Assembly (NCBI GenBank): GCA_029213265.1
Contig: JARGNG010000011.1
Span: 1 to 64,000 of the forward strand
Length of the DNA: 64,000 nt
Direction of reading: 5' to 3'
DNA from: Verrucomicrobiales bacterium
GTDB taxonomy: Bacteria; Verrucomicrobiota; Verrucomicrobiia; Verrucomicrobiales; DEV007
How positions within the stretch are numbered: the first letter of the stretch is position 1; the number at the start of each line of letters is the position of its first letter. Shown one piece after another: positions 1-7,916 of the stretch. The translations under genes were made by a program, and so were the position numbers. The notes beneath the pieces are model-generated. The model had not been told where the DNA came from. It saw nothing but the letters and a program-made list of their open reading frames with translations, and did not search any database.

Positions 1-1
1 C

Positions 2-607
2 GCCACCAACTCGTTTCTCGATGACCAGATCGGCCGCCTCCTCGAGGGGTTGGAGAAGAGCCCGCGCGGCGGGGAGATGGCCGTCGTTCTCTGGAGCGAC
101 CACGGCTGGCATCTCGGGGAAAAGGAGCACTGGAGAAAATTCAGCCTCTGGGAGGAGGCAACCCGCTGTGTGTTTTCCATTTCCCTTCCCGGAGTCACGA
201 AGGCGGCCAGTTCGTGTCGGGCGCCTGTCGATTTCATGAGTGTGTATCCCACCGTATGCGAGATTGCCGGCATTCCGATTCCGGAGCATGTCAAAGGACC
301 TTCCCTGATGCCCTTATTGAAGGATCCGAAGACAAAATGGAATCGCCCTGCCCTGACCACTCATGGTCGCGGCAATCACGGCGTCCGCAGTCCCCGCTAC
401 CGATACATTCGCTACGAAGATGGGAGCGAGGAACTCTATTTTCACGAAGACGACCCGCTGGAAGCGACCAACCGGGCCAACAGCCCCGATCCGGAAATAT
501 CGGAAATCAAAGCGAAACTCGGTCGAGTCATTCCGAAAAAAGAAGTCCCGTCCTCCCCGGGATCCGGGAAGAAGAAAGGAAAGAAGAAGGGACAAGCAAA
601 GAAGTAG
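2..607 (+). CDS. Sulfatase, iduronate-2-sulfatase type, C-terminal part (5' end outside window)
   Basis: The frame is open from the window edge, so only about the last 201 residues are present. The visible metal and substrate motif SDHGWHLGEKEHW, followed by LWEEATR, is typical of iduronate-2-sulfatase-like members of the sulfatase family, which hydrolyse sulfate esters on polysaccharides. The catalytic Cys/Ser motif lies upstream and is not visible. Further markers are the late GPSLMPLL segment and the RYIRYEDGSEELY stretch, a common ending in this family (ELYFHEDDPLEATN). The protein ends in a Lys-rich tail (GKKKGKKKGQAKK), which is unusual but is also seen in other secreted proteins of this window. 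It probably acts in the periplasm on sulfated glycans. Confidence 0.88.
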   Translation, partial: ATNSFLDDQIGRLLEGLEKSPRGGEMAVVLWSDHGWHLGEKEHWRKFSLWEEATRCVFSISLPGVTKAASSCRAPVDFMSVYPTVCEIAGIPIPEHVKGPSLMPLLKDPKTKWNRPALTTHGRGNHGVRSPRYRYIRYEDGSEELYFHEDDPLEATNRANSPDPEISEIKAKLGRVIPKKEVPSSPGSGKKKGKKKGQAKK

Positions 608-629
608 CGGATCAATTCCCCTGCCCCCA

Positions 630-1130
630 CTACTCTGCCTCGACCGCTGCGAGCAGGCTGCCAAGGGTAATCTTTCCACCGCGGACGACCCGGGCGTTGA
701 TTCCTCCGTGTCCACGCACCGCCTGATACCCTCCCGGGCCGAACGTTTCCTCCATCCGGGAACAGGGGTGACAAAGGCCGGTGTATTCGAGAAGGGCATC
801 CCCGACTTGAAATCGGCGGTTTTTCAGCGCGAGCAGGTTGATTCCTTTCACGGCGATATTTCTCCGCAGGGAATCCGGTGAAATGGTCTTGTCCCCGAGA
901 ATGGAGCCGATCACGGCAAGGTGTTCCCACTGGAAAAGCGTAACCTGACGTGTTGCATCAGGACGAACTCGCGTGCCTGCGTGATCTCCCTCGACCCCGG
1001 CGCCTTCCAGCAGGGTGGCCTCCTCAAACGCCATCATGGGCTCCCGATGCCCCGGTCGAATTCCAATCCACTCAATCCGTCCCGCTCCGGGAATGCGGTT
1101 TCGCAACTCGTGAATGGTCTTCATGTTCAC
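630..1130 (-). CDS. MOSC domain protein
   Basis: The 166-residue protein is essentially one MOSC domain (molybdenum cofactor sulfurase C-terminal). The family is a beta-barrel fold that handles sulfur, with a conserved cysteine thought to carry it. Visible motifs are GVEGDHAGTR near residue 46, DSLRRNIAVKGINL near 86-100, and LEYTGLCHPCSRMEE, with C120 and C123; C123 in the PCxRM context is the family cysteine. No N-terminal beta-barrel or cofactor sulfurase domain is attached, so it is a YiiM-like stand-alone form. It lies 58 bases downstream of a Gfo/Idh/MocA gene on the same strand and converges with the sulfatase. The physiological substrate cannot be read from the sequence. Confidence 0.85.
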   Translation of the reverse strand: MNMKTIHELRNRIPGAGRIEWIGIRPGHREPMMAFEEATLLEGAGVEGDHAGTRVRPDATRQVTLFQWEHLAVIGSILGDKTISPDSLRRNIAVKGINLLALKNRRFQVGDALLEYTGLCHPCSRMEETFGPGGYQAVRGHGGINARVVRGGKITLGSLLAAVEAE

Positions 1131-1188
1131 AAAAAAGGGCGAAGGATTGCTCCCCCGCCCTTTCTGAAATCAGTAGTGATACCGGAGA

Positions 1189-2265
1189 CTAGATCGCAAC
1201 CGGTTTCCCGGTTTCCGCGGCCCGGTAGACAGCGTCGATGATCTGCATCAGGGCAAGACCCTGCTCGGCATTGTTGAGTGGCTCAGCCGTGCCTTCGATC
1301 GCTTCGATGAAGTTGGCCGCAGAGTTGATCCGCCCCATGTCTTCACATTCCTCGACTTCGATCGACTTATCGACCGACTTGCCATCCTCCTGGACGTAAA
1401 GTTCGCAAGTATCGATGGCGGTAGCGTCGTCGCCGTCGCTTCCGAAGAGGCGCTCGACTTTTCCACCGGCCTTGACGCCCTGAAACACGACGGAAACTTC
1501 CTCGCGCTTGACCATCTCCGCCCACGACATCTGAAAACTGAGCGTCTGCCCGGTCTCAAACATCACGAAACCATGCGCAGCCGACTCGACGTCGGTGACG
1601 CCGTCTTCGCGATCTGGAATTCCCCAGGGACCCTTGAAGCCTTTGTTCGTGATGTGATCATCAAAGGTTCCACCCATGACGTAGCTTGGCGTTGGATTCC
1701 CCATGAAATACATGGCGAGATCCAGCATGTGAAGCAAGTCGATGACGGGTCCTCCACCGGAAAGCGCTTTCGTGGTGAACCATCCTCCGAATCCGGGAAT
1801 CCCGGTGCGGCGACACCACTTGGCCTGAGCGGAGTTAATCCGTCCGACGACCCCGTCATTGATGAGCTTCATCATCTCGCGTGACTCGGGACGAGCACGG
1901 TTGTTGAAGTTGAACATGAGATACTTCCCGGACGCATCGCGGGCAGCAATCATTTCTCCGACTTCCTCCGCAGAGATCGCAGGAGGCTTTTCACAAAACA
2001 CGTGCTTTCCGGCTTCGAGTGCCTGGATCGCTAATGGCGCGTGGAACTTGTTCGGCACAATGATACTCACCGCATCGATGTCGCTCGCGAGCATCTCGGC
2101 AACGTCACCGAACACATTGGGAATGTTGTTCGCCTCCGCTGAAGCCTTCGCAGCGGCCTCGTTCACGTCCGCCATGGCCACGACCTCGCCACCAGCCTGA
2201 CGAAACCCGTCAATGTGATAGCTGGCCATTCCGCCAGCTCCGATTACTCCAACTTTGATAGCCAT
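1189..2265 (-). CDS. Gfo/Idh/MocA family oxidoreductase
   Basis: This 358-residue NAD(P)-dependent oxidoreductase starts directly with the Rossmann strand, VGVIGAGGMASYH (residues 5-17), and carries the family Lys in CEKP (91-94). The C-terminal substrate domain has GGPVIDLLHMLDLAMYFMG, where the Asp/His pair belongs to the active site. Length and lack of a signal peptide fit a cytoplasmic sugar or inositol dehydrogenase-like enzyme. The gene sits 42 bases downstream of the Skp-like gene on the same strand, so the two may share a transcript. The exact substrate is unknown; members of this family are numerous in PVC bacteria and mostly uncharacterised. Confidence 0.88.
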   Translation of the reverse strand: MAIKVGVIGAGGMASYHIDGFRQAGGEVVAMADVNEAAAKASAEANNIPNVFGDVAEMLASDIDAVSIIVPNKFHAPLAIQALEAGKHVFCEKPPAISAEEVGEMIAARDASGKYLMFNFNNRARPESREMMKLINDGVVGRINSAQAKWCRRTGIPGFGGWFTTKALSGGGPVIDLLHMLDLAMYFMGNPTPSYVMGGTFDDHITNKGFKGPWGIPDREDGVTDVESAAHGFVMFETGQTLSFQMSWAEMVKREEVSVVFQGVKAGGKVERLFGSDGDDATAIDTCELYVQEDGKSVDKSIEVEECEDMGRINSAANFIEAIEGTAEPLNNAEQGLALMQIIDAVYRAAETGKPVAI

Positions 2266-2307
2266 AAAATGGATCGAAAAAATTTGATGCGGTCAGGGAG
2301 AAGGAGA

Positions 2308-2943
2308 TTACTCCTTGGCTTTGGCTTTGCCTGCCTTTTCCTTGGCTTTGCCACCGTTGCCGCCAGCGGCAGGTGCGGCCACTGGTGTCGCAGCAGGTGC
2401 GGCCGCCGGGGCAGCCGTCACTTCCACCTTCATTCCAGCCTCTTCGGCAAGCTTTGCGGTGTCCTGAGTAATGTCGACTTCAGCCGTGTAAGCGAAAACA
2501 GGCGGAGTCACTTTCATCAGGACCACGTCCATTCCCTTGGCCTTGGCCGCCTTGAGAGCGATCGGCTCCAGCTGAATGCGGAACTCGTTAATCAAGCGAA
2601 CCCGCTCCTGTGCGAGTGTATTTTGCGCCTGACTCTTGAGCCGGTTGAACTCCGAGTTGAGCTGCTGATTCGTCGCAACAATTTGGCGGCGCTGCTCTTC
2701 GGTAGGATTCTCACCGGCGGCACGCTCCACTCCCATCATTTGATTTTGAAGGGCGCCCTGCGTTTTTTGAAGTTCCTGATTCAGAGAGTTTTGCATCCCG
2801 ATCAGGTCGACGCGGACTTTCTCTTCGACGCCAAGTTGACGAGCAACGGCATCGATATCAAGGACGGCTACGCCCCCTGATTGAGCGGAAGCAACTGAGG
2901 CGAAAACGACAGAAGCCAGTGTGGCAAAAAGAATTTTTTTCAT
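2308..2943 (-). CDS. OmpH/Skp-like periplasmic chaperone
   Basis: The 211-residue protein has a clear signal peptide ending near residue 20 (ASVASAQ), then a short beta segment (GGVAVLDIDAVARQLG). A long Gln/Glu/Arg-rich helical coiled coil follows at about 45-125, and a returning segment at about 135-170. This is the layout of Skp/OmpH, a jellyfish-shaped holdase that escorts outer-membrane proteins through the periplasm. The last 45 residues are an Ala/Pro linker followed by a Gly-rich and then Lys-rich tail (KAKEKAGKAKAKE), which ordinary Skp lacks. It is not next to bamA or lpxD here, so it may be a second, specialised copy. Confidence 0.72.
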   Translation of the reverse strand: MKKILFATLASVVFASVASAQSGGVAVLDIDAVARQLGVEEKVRVDLIGMQNSLNQELQKTQGALQNQMMGVERAAGENPTEEQRRQIVATNQQLNSEFNRLKSQAQNTLAQERVRLINEFRIQLEPIALKAAKAKGMDVVLMKVTPPVFAYTAEVDITQDTAKLAEEAGMKVEVTAAPAAAPAATPVAAPAAGGNGGKAKEKAGKAKAKE

Positions 2944-3111
2944 AAGTATAGATCTTCTTTGAAGGAGGCGGAGAGCCTAGAACAGGTTTCCGCGGTACGT
3001 CCAGAGTTTTTCAAAGAGGATTCCATCGCGTTTTGACGCAGGAAGAGTCGGGAGGAGGCCGCATATTTCCTTGATTCCATTCGTCTTTGAACCAAGCGAA
3101 GACAGAATCAC

Positions 3112-4311
3112 ATGGAGGAAAGGAAACCGACAACCGAGAATAGCGGCCCAAAGGCGAAGGAGACATGCAACTCCGTTTCCTGCCTGATCCCGTTTACCTT
3201 CGATCCCGCGACTCTGACCGACGCCGCCAGCAGCTGTCTCGAAAATCTGGCCTCGGATCCCGATCTCGTAATCGCATTCGTATCGTCTGATTATCGTGCC
3301 GATCTCGCGGAATTGATCGAAATCCTGCGAATCGATGGGCATGCCACTCGAATCGTCGGCACCTCCGCAGGGGGCGTTTTCGGAGTCGGGAAAGAACAGG
3401 AAAACGCTTCCGGGCTGTCTCTGCTCTTTCTGAAGATGCCACAGGTCACTCTCACAACCGCGACGGAGTTCGAAAAAGATGGGCCGGCACCAAACCGTGA
3501 GCCCCCTGCCGGGTTCCTGCTTTTCGGCAACCCGGTCCAAAGCGAATTCCAGGACGATCTCGGGAGATGGAATACCAGCTATCCCGGCATTCCGGTAGTA
3601 GGTGGGCTCGGCACCGGGGGCCCGGATCCGGAAGATCTGTTTCTCTTCACGGAAAACGGAATTTTGAAAGCCCCGATGCTGTCGATCCGCTTTGATGGTC
3701 CGATCCGGATCGAACCACTCGTGGCGCAAAGCTGCCGACCCATTGGAGAGCCCTTTGTCGTTACCGGAACCACCTCCGACGACGTCGTGTCAATCGGACG
3801 GAGAAAGGCCTTTTCCGTGCTCGAAGATACTTTCGAGGCGCTACCGGAAGAGTTGCAGGCCGAAGCCGAGGGAAGTATTTTTGCCGGATTGGCCGTGCTG
3901 GAGGAGGTGGAAAACTTCGACACGGGAAATTTCCTGATCCGCCACATTGTCAGTGCCAACCTGGCGAAGGGATGGCTGCAACTCGCGACGACGCCACGGA
4001 TTGGACAAACCATGCAATTTCAGCTTCGGGATGCGACCTCTTCCGAAGTGGTGCTGCGGGACCAATCCACCGCGATCAGGAAAGCGCACGGGGTCCCCTT
4101 TGCAGCCGTCTTTTGCAGCGGGCAGGGACGTGGTCGAAAACTCTATGAGGCCGAAGAACGCGATATTCGGATTCTCGAAGAGCATCTGGGTGTCTTTCCC
4201 ATGGCCGGGCTCTTTTCCAACGGCGAGTTCGGACCGATCGCGGGCTGCAACTTCCGGCATGACCACTCCCTTTGCGGAGCGCTTTTTTACCCGGATTTGG
4301 AAGAGTCCTGA
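3112..4311 (+). CDS. FIST domain signal-sensing protein
   Basis: The 399-residue soluble protein matches the FIST family: an N-terminal FIST_N region (about residues 20-230, with VIAFVSSDY, IVGTSAGGVFG and a glycine-rich PVVGGLGTGG) and a C-terminal FIST_C region (about 245-385, ending in AGLFSNGEFGP). FIST domains are thought to bind small ligands such as amino acids and usually work in signal transduction. There is no attached kinase, cyclase or methyl-accepting domain, so output must come from a partner. It converges with the protease-GAF pair, overlapping the protease gene by 25 bases at the 3' ends. The ATG is preceded by only a weak purine stretch. Confidence 0.85.
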   Translation: MEERKPTTENSGPKAKETCNSVSCLIPFTFDPATLTDAASSCLENLASDPDLVIAFVSSDYRADLAELIEILRIDGHATRIVGTSAGGVFGVGKEQENASGLSLLFLKMPQVTLTTATEFEKDGPAPNREPPAGFLLFGNPVQSEFQDDLGRWNTSYPGIPVVGGLGTGGPDPEDLFLFTENGILKAPMLSIRFDGPIRIEPLVAQSCRPIGEPFVVTGTTSDDVVSIGRRKAFSVLEDTFEALPEELQAEAEGSIFAGLAVLEEVENFDTGNFLIRHIVSANLAKGWLQLATTPRIGQTMQFQLRDATSSEVVLRDQSTAIRKAHGVPFAAVFCSGQGRGRKLYEAEERDIRILEEHLGVFPMAGLFSNGEFGPIAGCNFRHDHSLCGALFYPDLEES

Positions 4312-5060
4312 TTTTCCCGCAGGCTGGCAAGCGCGGCTTTCAGTTGAAAGGGAGTCAGGTCGGGAAAGTGCTCCCTGAGACGAGCCGCAATGCCCGTCAC
4401 CTGGGGACACGCAAAACTCGTTCCTGTGAACTGCTGCCAACCGCCCCCGGGAGTCGGTGCATCGACGTATACTCCACAGGCCTCGACTTCGGTCGTCCTT
4501 CCCGGATCGAATCGAAAATGGAGCGGATCCGAAAAATAATCCATATCCACCCCGACCACCGAGGAAAGTCCGGCCGGGTAGCCCACCTTGTTCCGCTTGT
4601 TGTCTTTCGCCGCGACCCAGAGCATCCCCTGGTAGTAGGCTTTGTCAGCGATCCGGGCGAGTTGCTCATAGCTGGACTCGGTTCCCAGGCTCAGATTGAG
4701 AACATCCCATTTCTGCTCCACAGCGAATTCCAGGGCAGCGAGGAGCTTCTGCGATGTTGAACTGTGCGAAGCTCCGATTACGCGGATGCTGTGGAGTTCT
4801 GCATCCGGCGCGTGCCTGTGAATGATGTAGGCGCAGGCGGTGCCGTGTTCGATGACATCCTTCCCCTTTTCCAGAGACACGACGGTGGGCTTGGCAGGGC
4901 GCCGTTCCACGACTTCATAGTTTCCGGCCACCCGACCGTTCAGTTCAGGAATCTCCGAGGCTACACCGGAATCGAGAATCCCGACACGGACTCCCTTTCC
5001 AGTACCGGATTCGAGACATTCACGAAGACGGTCGCTGTCGAGAATCTGATCAAAGGTCAT
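4287..5060 (-). CDS. Small cytoplasmic subtilisin-like serine protease (S8 family)
   Basis: At 257 residues this is a compact S8 peptidase domain with no signal peptide or propeptide. With the chosen start the catalytic triad is Asp30 (GILDSG), His72 (EHGTACA) and Ser215 (GTSFACP); the oxyanion Asn region reads AAKDNKRN instead of the usual GN. The ATG at 5060 follows a GAGGGAG ribosome-binding site and overlaps the end of the GAF gene by 11 bases, implying translational coupling; a start 39 bases upstream is possible but poorer. The lack of export signals and the coupling to a GAF sensor suggest regulated intracellular proteolysis. The target is unknown. Confidence 0.85.
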   Translation of the reverse strand: MTFDQILDSDRLRECLESGTGKGVRVGILDSGVASEIPELNGRVAGNYEVVERRPAKPTVVSLEKGKDVIEHGTACAYIIHRHAPDAELHSIRVIGASHSSTSQKLLAALEFAVEQKWDVLNLSLGTESSYEQLARIADKAYYQGMLWVAAKDNKRNKVGYPAGLSSVVGVDMDYFSDPLHFRFDPGRTTEVEACGVYVDAPTPGGGWQQFTGTSFACPQVTGIAARLREHFPDLTPFQLKAALASLRENQDSSKSG

Positions 5061-5787
5061 ACGCTCCCTCTTCTTCGTCTCTCGCAGCGAATTCGCCAAG
5101 CAAATCGGCCATTCGATAGAGCATCTCCCTCTCCTTCTCCGGCAGGGTGAGCGATTTCTCGGCGATCAGAGCGGGCATGCGATATTTTAAAGCAACCGCT
5201 CCGGCGTTTGCGGCCTCCCCGAGTCCTTCCAGTTCGAATTCCCTGGCGTGCTCGGCAATCTCCAGCCCCGCCACCGAGGTGCTGAATTCAATCTTCCGGT
5301 ATAGCTTCATCCCGGTCGCGTAGATTTCGCCGAATCCCTGTGCCATTTTTAAATCTTCAATCGAGAAGGGCGTGTCGCTCGCTTCGCCGGACCGGTTCAC
5401 GAACGTGGCAACGCCGTAAACGCGATCATCATCGACGATGGGCACCGCGAGAAGAAACTTGGTCTCGATCTGTGCGACCTTGTCGACGGTGCTGGCCCCG
5501 ACACTGTCCGGATGAATCTTTGCCATGGCCTGGCGGGAACTGAAAACATAGCCACTCACGGATCCATCTACCGGCACCGTGATATCCGACGGGTCAAGCG
5601 CCGGATTCATCGAGACGAGAAAGCGAAGCTCGGTTTCGTCGCCGGAGGGAACAAGAATCGACCCTTCCGAGGCGGAGATCGCTTCGCAGGTATCGCGCAC
5701 CAGTTGGCGAAGCATCGCTGCCGCATCGGTAAGGATACCGTCTCCGTGACTCCTGATTCGTTTGAGCGCGGTCGCAAAGTCGGACAT
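5050..5787 (-). CDS. GAF domain sensor protein
   Basis: The 245-residue protein (from MSDFATALKR) carries a GAF domain at about residues 25-165: ISASEGSILVPSGD, the central DGSVSGYVFSSRQ turn and LLAVPIVDDDRVYGVATFVNR are the usual GAF strands and the ligand-covering loop. After it comes a helical C-terminus, about 165-245, rich in Glu and Ala, that may dimerise or bind a partner. It is the first gene of a two-gene unit with the S8 protease, whose start lies inside the end of this gene. GAF domains bind cyclic nucleotides, haem or other small ligands; which one cannot be told here. An upstream in-frame start exists at 5835, but it adds a non-GAF, low-similarity leader. Confidence 0.82.
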   Translation of the reverse strand: MSDFATALKRIRSHGDGILTDAAAMLRQLVRDTCEAISASEGSILVPSGDETELRFLVSMNPALDPSDITVPVDGSVSGYVFSSRQAMAKIHPDSVGASTVDKVAQIETKFLLAVPIVDDDRVYGVATFVNRSGEASDTPFSIEDLKMAQGFGEIYATGMKLYRKIEFSTSVAGLEIAEHAREFELEGLGEAANAGAVALKYRMPALIAEKSLTLPEKEREMLYRMADLLGEFAARDEEEGAYDL

Positions 5788-6010
5788 GGAATGAATAGAA
5801 CACAAACGCCGCTTCGCCGCAGCAAGAAAGAGCATAGGTCCCGCCCCCTTTTTGATGGTTTAGGCCCCTTGGAAGGCTTTCAGTCGAAATTCGTCCGATT
5901 TGTGCTTAAGCGTTTTCGCTTCCAAATCGGGAATCAAAAAGGCGACGGGATAATTCACCTGCAAAAATACTGAATGTCAGACCACTTGCCGACCGCACAT
6001 ACAAAAAGAT

Positions 6011-7210
6011 CTACCAGCCACCCGGCCCCAACTGGTCCGCCCAGGCAGCCCACTCCCGTTTCTCATAATCATCCGCGACTTCCCTGTCTTCCTTTTGAAA
6101 GTAGTCCCACGCCTCTTCAAATTCGTGGACGAGCCTGCCGTCACAGTCGACAATCCGCTGAAACCACGCGGGATCGGTAAGACCAAATTTTTTCACGGCT
6201 TCGGGCGCATTGGCGAGGAACTCTTCACGGAAGGAAGGATCAGAGATCCGCCCCATCAGTGTCCGCTGAAAACTGCGCAATCCCGAGAACTCCGGGTGAA
6301 GCGGATCCGGGCCCGCAACGTCCACTTCGGAATAACCGGGCGCAGGAACATCGGGTGCCACCGTCGGGCGATGGGAATAGAAAATCTCCCGGGCCTTGCG
6401 GATATCCTGCATCACCGAAGCGAAAGGCCTCAGTTTACTGTCCCGCTCCAGGATGACATTCCTGACATTCGCCGAACGCTTCACCGCTTCGTCAAACAGG
6501 GGCCAGACTTCCTCCATAACCGGCGCGGAGTGACTGTCCTCCCATCGCCCATCGGGAAGTTGATGCCCTCCCGCGAGGTGCATTTGCGAAACGCGATCCA
6601 TTGGCAGTTTATCAAAAAACTCAATCGGATCGTAGCCGTGGTTTCGGGAGTTGTTGAACACGTTGGTGACATCGAGCAAGAGAGTGCAGTCGGTTTCCTC
6701 ACAGATACGCCGGAGGAAATCCGCTTCGCTCAGCGAACTGTGAGGAGCAGGAAAGGAATAGGTAACATTCTCCAGCGCAAAGGGCCGACCCAGCCTTCGG
6801 CGAACCGCATAGTAGTTTTCCTTGACCCATTGGACCGCCACTTCTTCGAACGGAATCGCGAGAAACATGGTGAGGTCGTTTCCATCGACGCTGTGAAAGG
6901 CAAGGTGCTCACTGAAAACATTCAGCCCGTGCTCCTCCAGGAAGCGGTTCGTAGCATTCAGATAGGTTTCATTCAACTCACCGACCGTTCCGATGGAGAG
7001 ACTCAAACCATGAGCAACACAGGGGAAAGTTCCCAATGCATCCTTGAGAAGGCGTTCATTGGGATCCGAGTAGGTCCGTCTCTCGCGAACGATATAGTCC
7101 TCGGTCGAGATCTCGAGAAGGTCGATTTCGGAGCGGTGCGCGACCGCTTCCGCGTGAACATTGAAGCGGTAGGCAAGTCCGATTCCGTAGGGGTGCTCGT
7201 GTTGATTCAT
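6011..7210 (-). CDS. DUF692/MNIO family multinuclear iron oxidase, RiPP-modifying, with extra C-terminal helical domain
   Basis: From the ATG at 7210 (MNQHEHPYGIGLAYRF) the protein has 399 residues. The first 280 form a DUF692 TIM barrel. Candidate metal ligands and conserved motifs are H68 (VAHGLSLSIG), H102 (SEHLAFH), E147-N148, D180 (LLLDVTNVFNNSRNHG), H211 (QMHLAGGH), D225/H227 (DSHSAP) and E255 (ILERD). MNIO enzymes such as MbnB, TglH and ChrH use two or three irons and O2 to oxidise cysteines or other residues of RiPP precursors. Residues 305-399 form an added helical region (SDPSFREEFLANAPEAVKKFGL) that may replace the usual separate DUF2063-type partner, which is absent here. It is the last gene after the radical SAM and precursor genes, so its substrate is very likely that precursor. 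Confidence 0.9.
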   Translation of the reverse strand: MNQHEHPYGIGLAYRFNVHAEAVAHRSEIDLLEISTEDYIVRERRTYSDPNERLLKDALGTFPCVAHGLSLSIGTVGELNETYLNATNRFLEEHGLNVFSEHLAFHSVDGNDLTMFLAIPFEEVAVQWVKENYYAVRRRLGRPFALENVTYSFPAPHSSLSEADFLRRICEETDCTLLLDVTNVFNNSRNHGYDPIEFFDKLPMDRVSQMHLAGGHQLPDGRWEDSHSAPVMEEVWPLFDEAVKRSANVRNVILERDSKLRPFASVMQDIRKAREIFYSHRPTVAPDVPAPGYSEVDVAGPDPLHPEFSGLRSFQRTLMGRISDPSFREEFLANAPEAVKKFGLTDPAWFQRIVDCDGRLVHEFEEAWDYFQKEDREVADDYEKREWAAWADQLGPGGW

Positions 7211-7475
7211 GAAAAAAGAAGTGTCAGGATTCGGGGCAGCTAACAGGGTTGAGTCATCATCCAGACGTTGTTGCGTGTCTTTGCGAAGCAATCCAACCTG
7301 GTTAGCGGCGGAACATTCGCACCTCTTCTGAGACGAACAGGAGAGAAAAACTATGCGACCTTTTATGTCGGTTAGGAAAGCTGGGAAAGAAAATCTTCGG
7401 ATCACCGGAGAGGAGCTTTCGCGCCCCGTCCGGCAACCGAAGATTGCTTCACGAGGGGATTTTCACCCCCTTTGA
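7211..7475 (-). other. Spacer between RiPP precursor and MNIO gene
   Basis: No gene is supported in these 265 bases. Just after the precursor stop there is a short inverted repeat (AGGGG and CCCCT arms, 7454-7471) without a U-run. It could slow transcription or stabilise the precursor mRNA, as often seen where a precursor must be made in excess of its enzymes. Near the MNIO start, at 7242-7250, lies one copy of the AACCCTGTT element (minus-strand reading TGACTCAACCCTGTT) that recurs elsewhere in the window. An in-frame upstream extension of the MNIO gene to 7405 exists but has no family similarity. Confidence 0.45.
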
Positions 7476-7832
7476 TCAGTGGCAGTGGTTGCGCCAGCAA
7501 TTGCGTCGCCAGTGGTTACAAAAGTAATTCCGACGCCAGCACCATCCGTGTGCCTCGACATCTCCTTCTACTTCCCCTTCCGGGCCCTGCTCGTAGCCGC
7601 TGCCACCCATCGGAGGCCCCATGGGCGCACCGCCGGTGTGGATCTGGATTACAACTTGTCCACCGGTACCGGGAACAACCATCTCAGGGCCGGGCCCCAC
7701 TGAACCGGGAGCCGGACCGACGCCGACTTCACCGAGTTTTTCTTTGATCTCTTCTGCCGGGATCAGCTTGTCTTCGAGCTGGTCATCCGCGACATCGTAG
7801 AACTTTCCGTCACTACTTCTAAGTATAGCCAT
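7476..7832 (-). CDS. RiPP precursor peptide with Cys/Trp/Asn-rich C-terminal core
   Basis: The ATG at 7832 follows an AAGGA ribosome-binding site and gives 118 residues. There are three zones. A charged leader (1-34) begins MAILRSSDGKFYDV and runs on as an amphipathic helix. A Gly/Pro-rich spacer covers about 35-90. The core (about 97-118) reads WCWRRNYFCNH then WRRNCWRNHCH. Cysteines fall at 98, 105 and 112, exactly seven apart, plus 117; Trp at 97, 99, 108, 113; Asn at 102, 106, 111, 115. FCN and WRN fit the aromatic-X-Asn motif that GrrM/Xye-type radical SAM enzymes crosslink. It lies between the radical SAM and MNIO genes on the same strand. There is no signal peptide or double-Gly cleavage site, so the maturation protease is unknown. 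Confidence 0.88.
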   Translation of the reverse strand: MAILRSSDGKFYDVADDQLEDKLIPAEEIKEKLGEVGVGPAPGSVGPGPEMVVPGTGGQVVIQIHTGGAPMGPPMGGSGYEQGPEGEVEGDVEAHGWCWRRNYFCNHWRRNCWRNHCH

Positions 7833-7916
7833 GTTATTTTCCTTGGTTTGGTTTTGGTTTGATTGATGGCTTCGCAAAACTGCCGGGTGCAGTCAGCGGA
7901 GGCCAGCAAATTGGTT

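Noticed and set aside
6095..7243. 382-residue plus-strand frame over the MNIO gene
   Set aside because: It is antisense to a gene with all DUF692 motifs and shows no family features.
7211..7405. Extension of the MNIO gene to 7405
   Set aside because: The added 65 residues are Cys/Arg-rich with no DUF692 similarity, and the domain begins right after the ATG at 7210.
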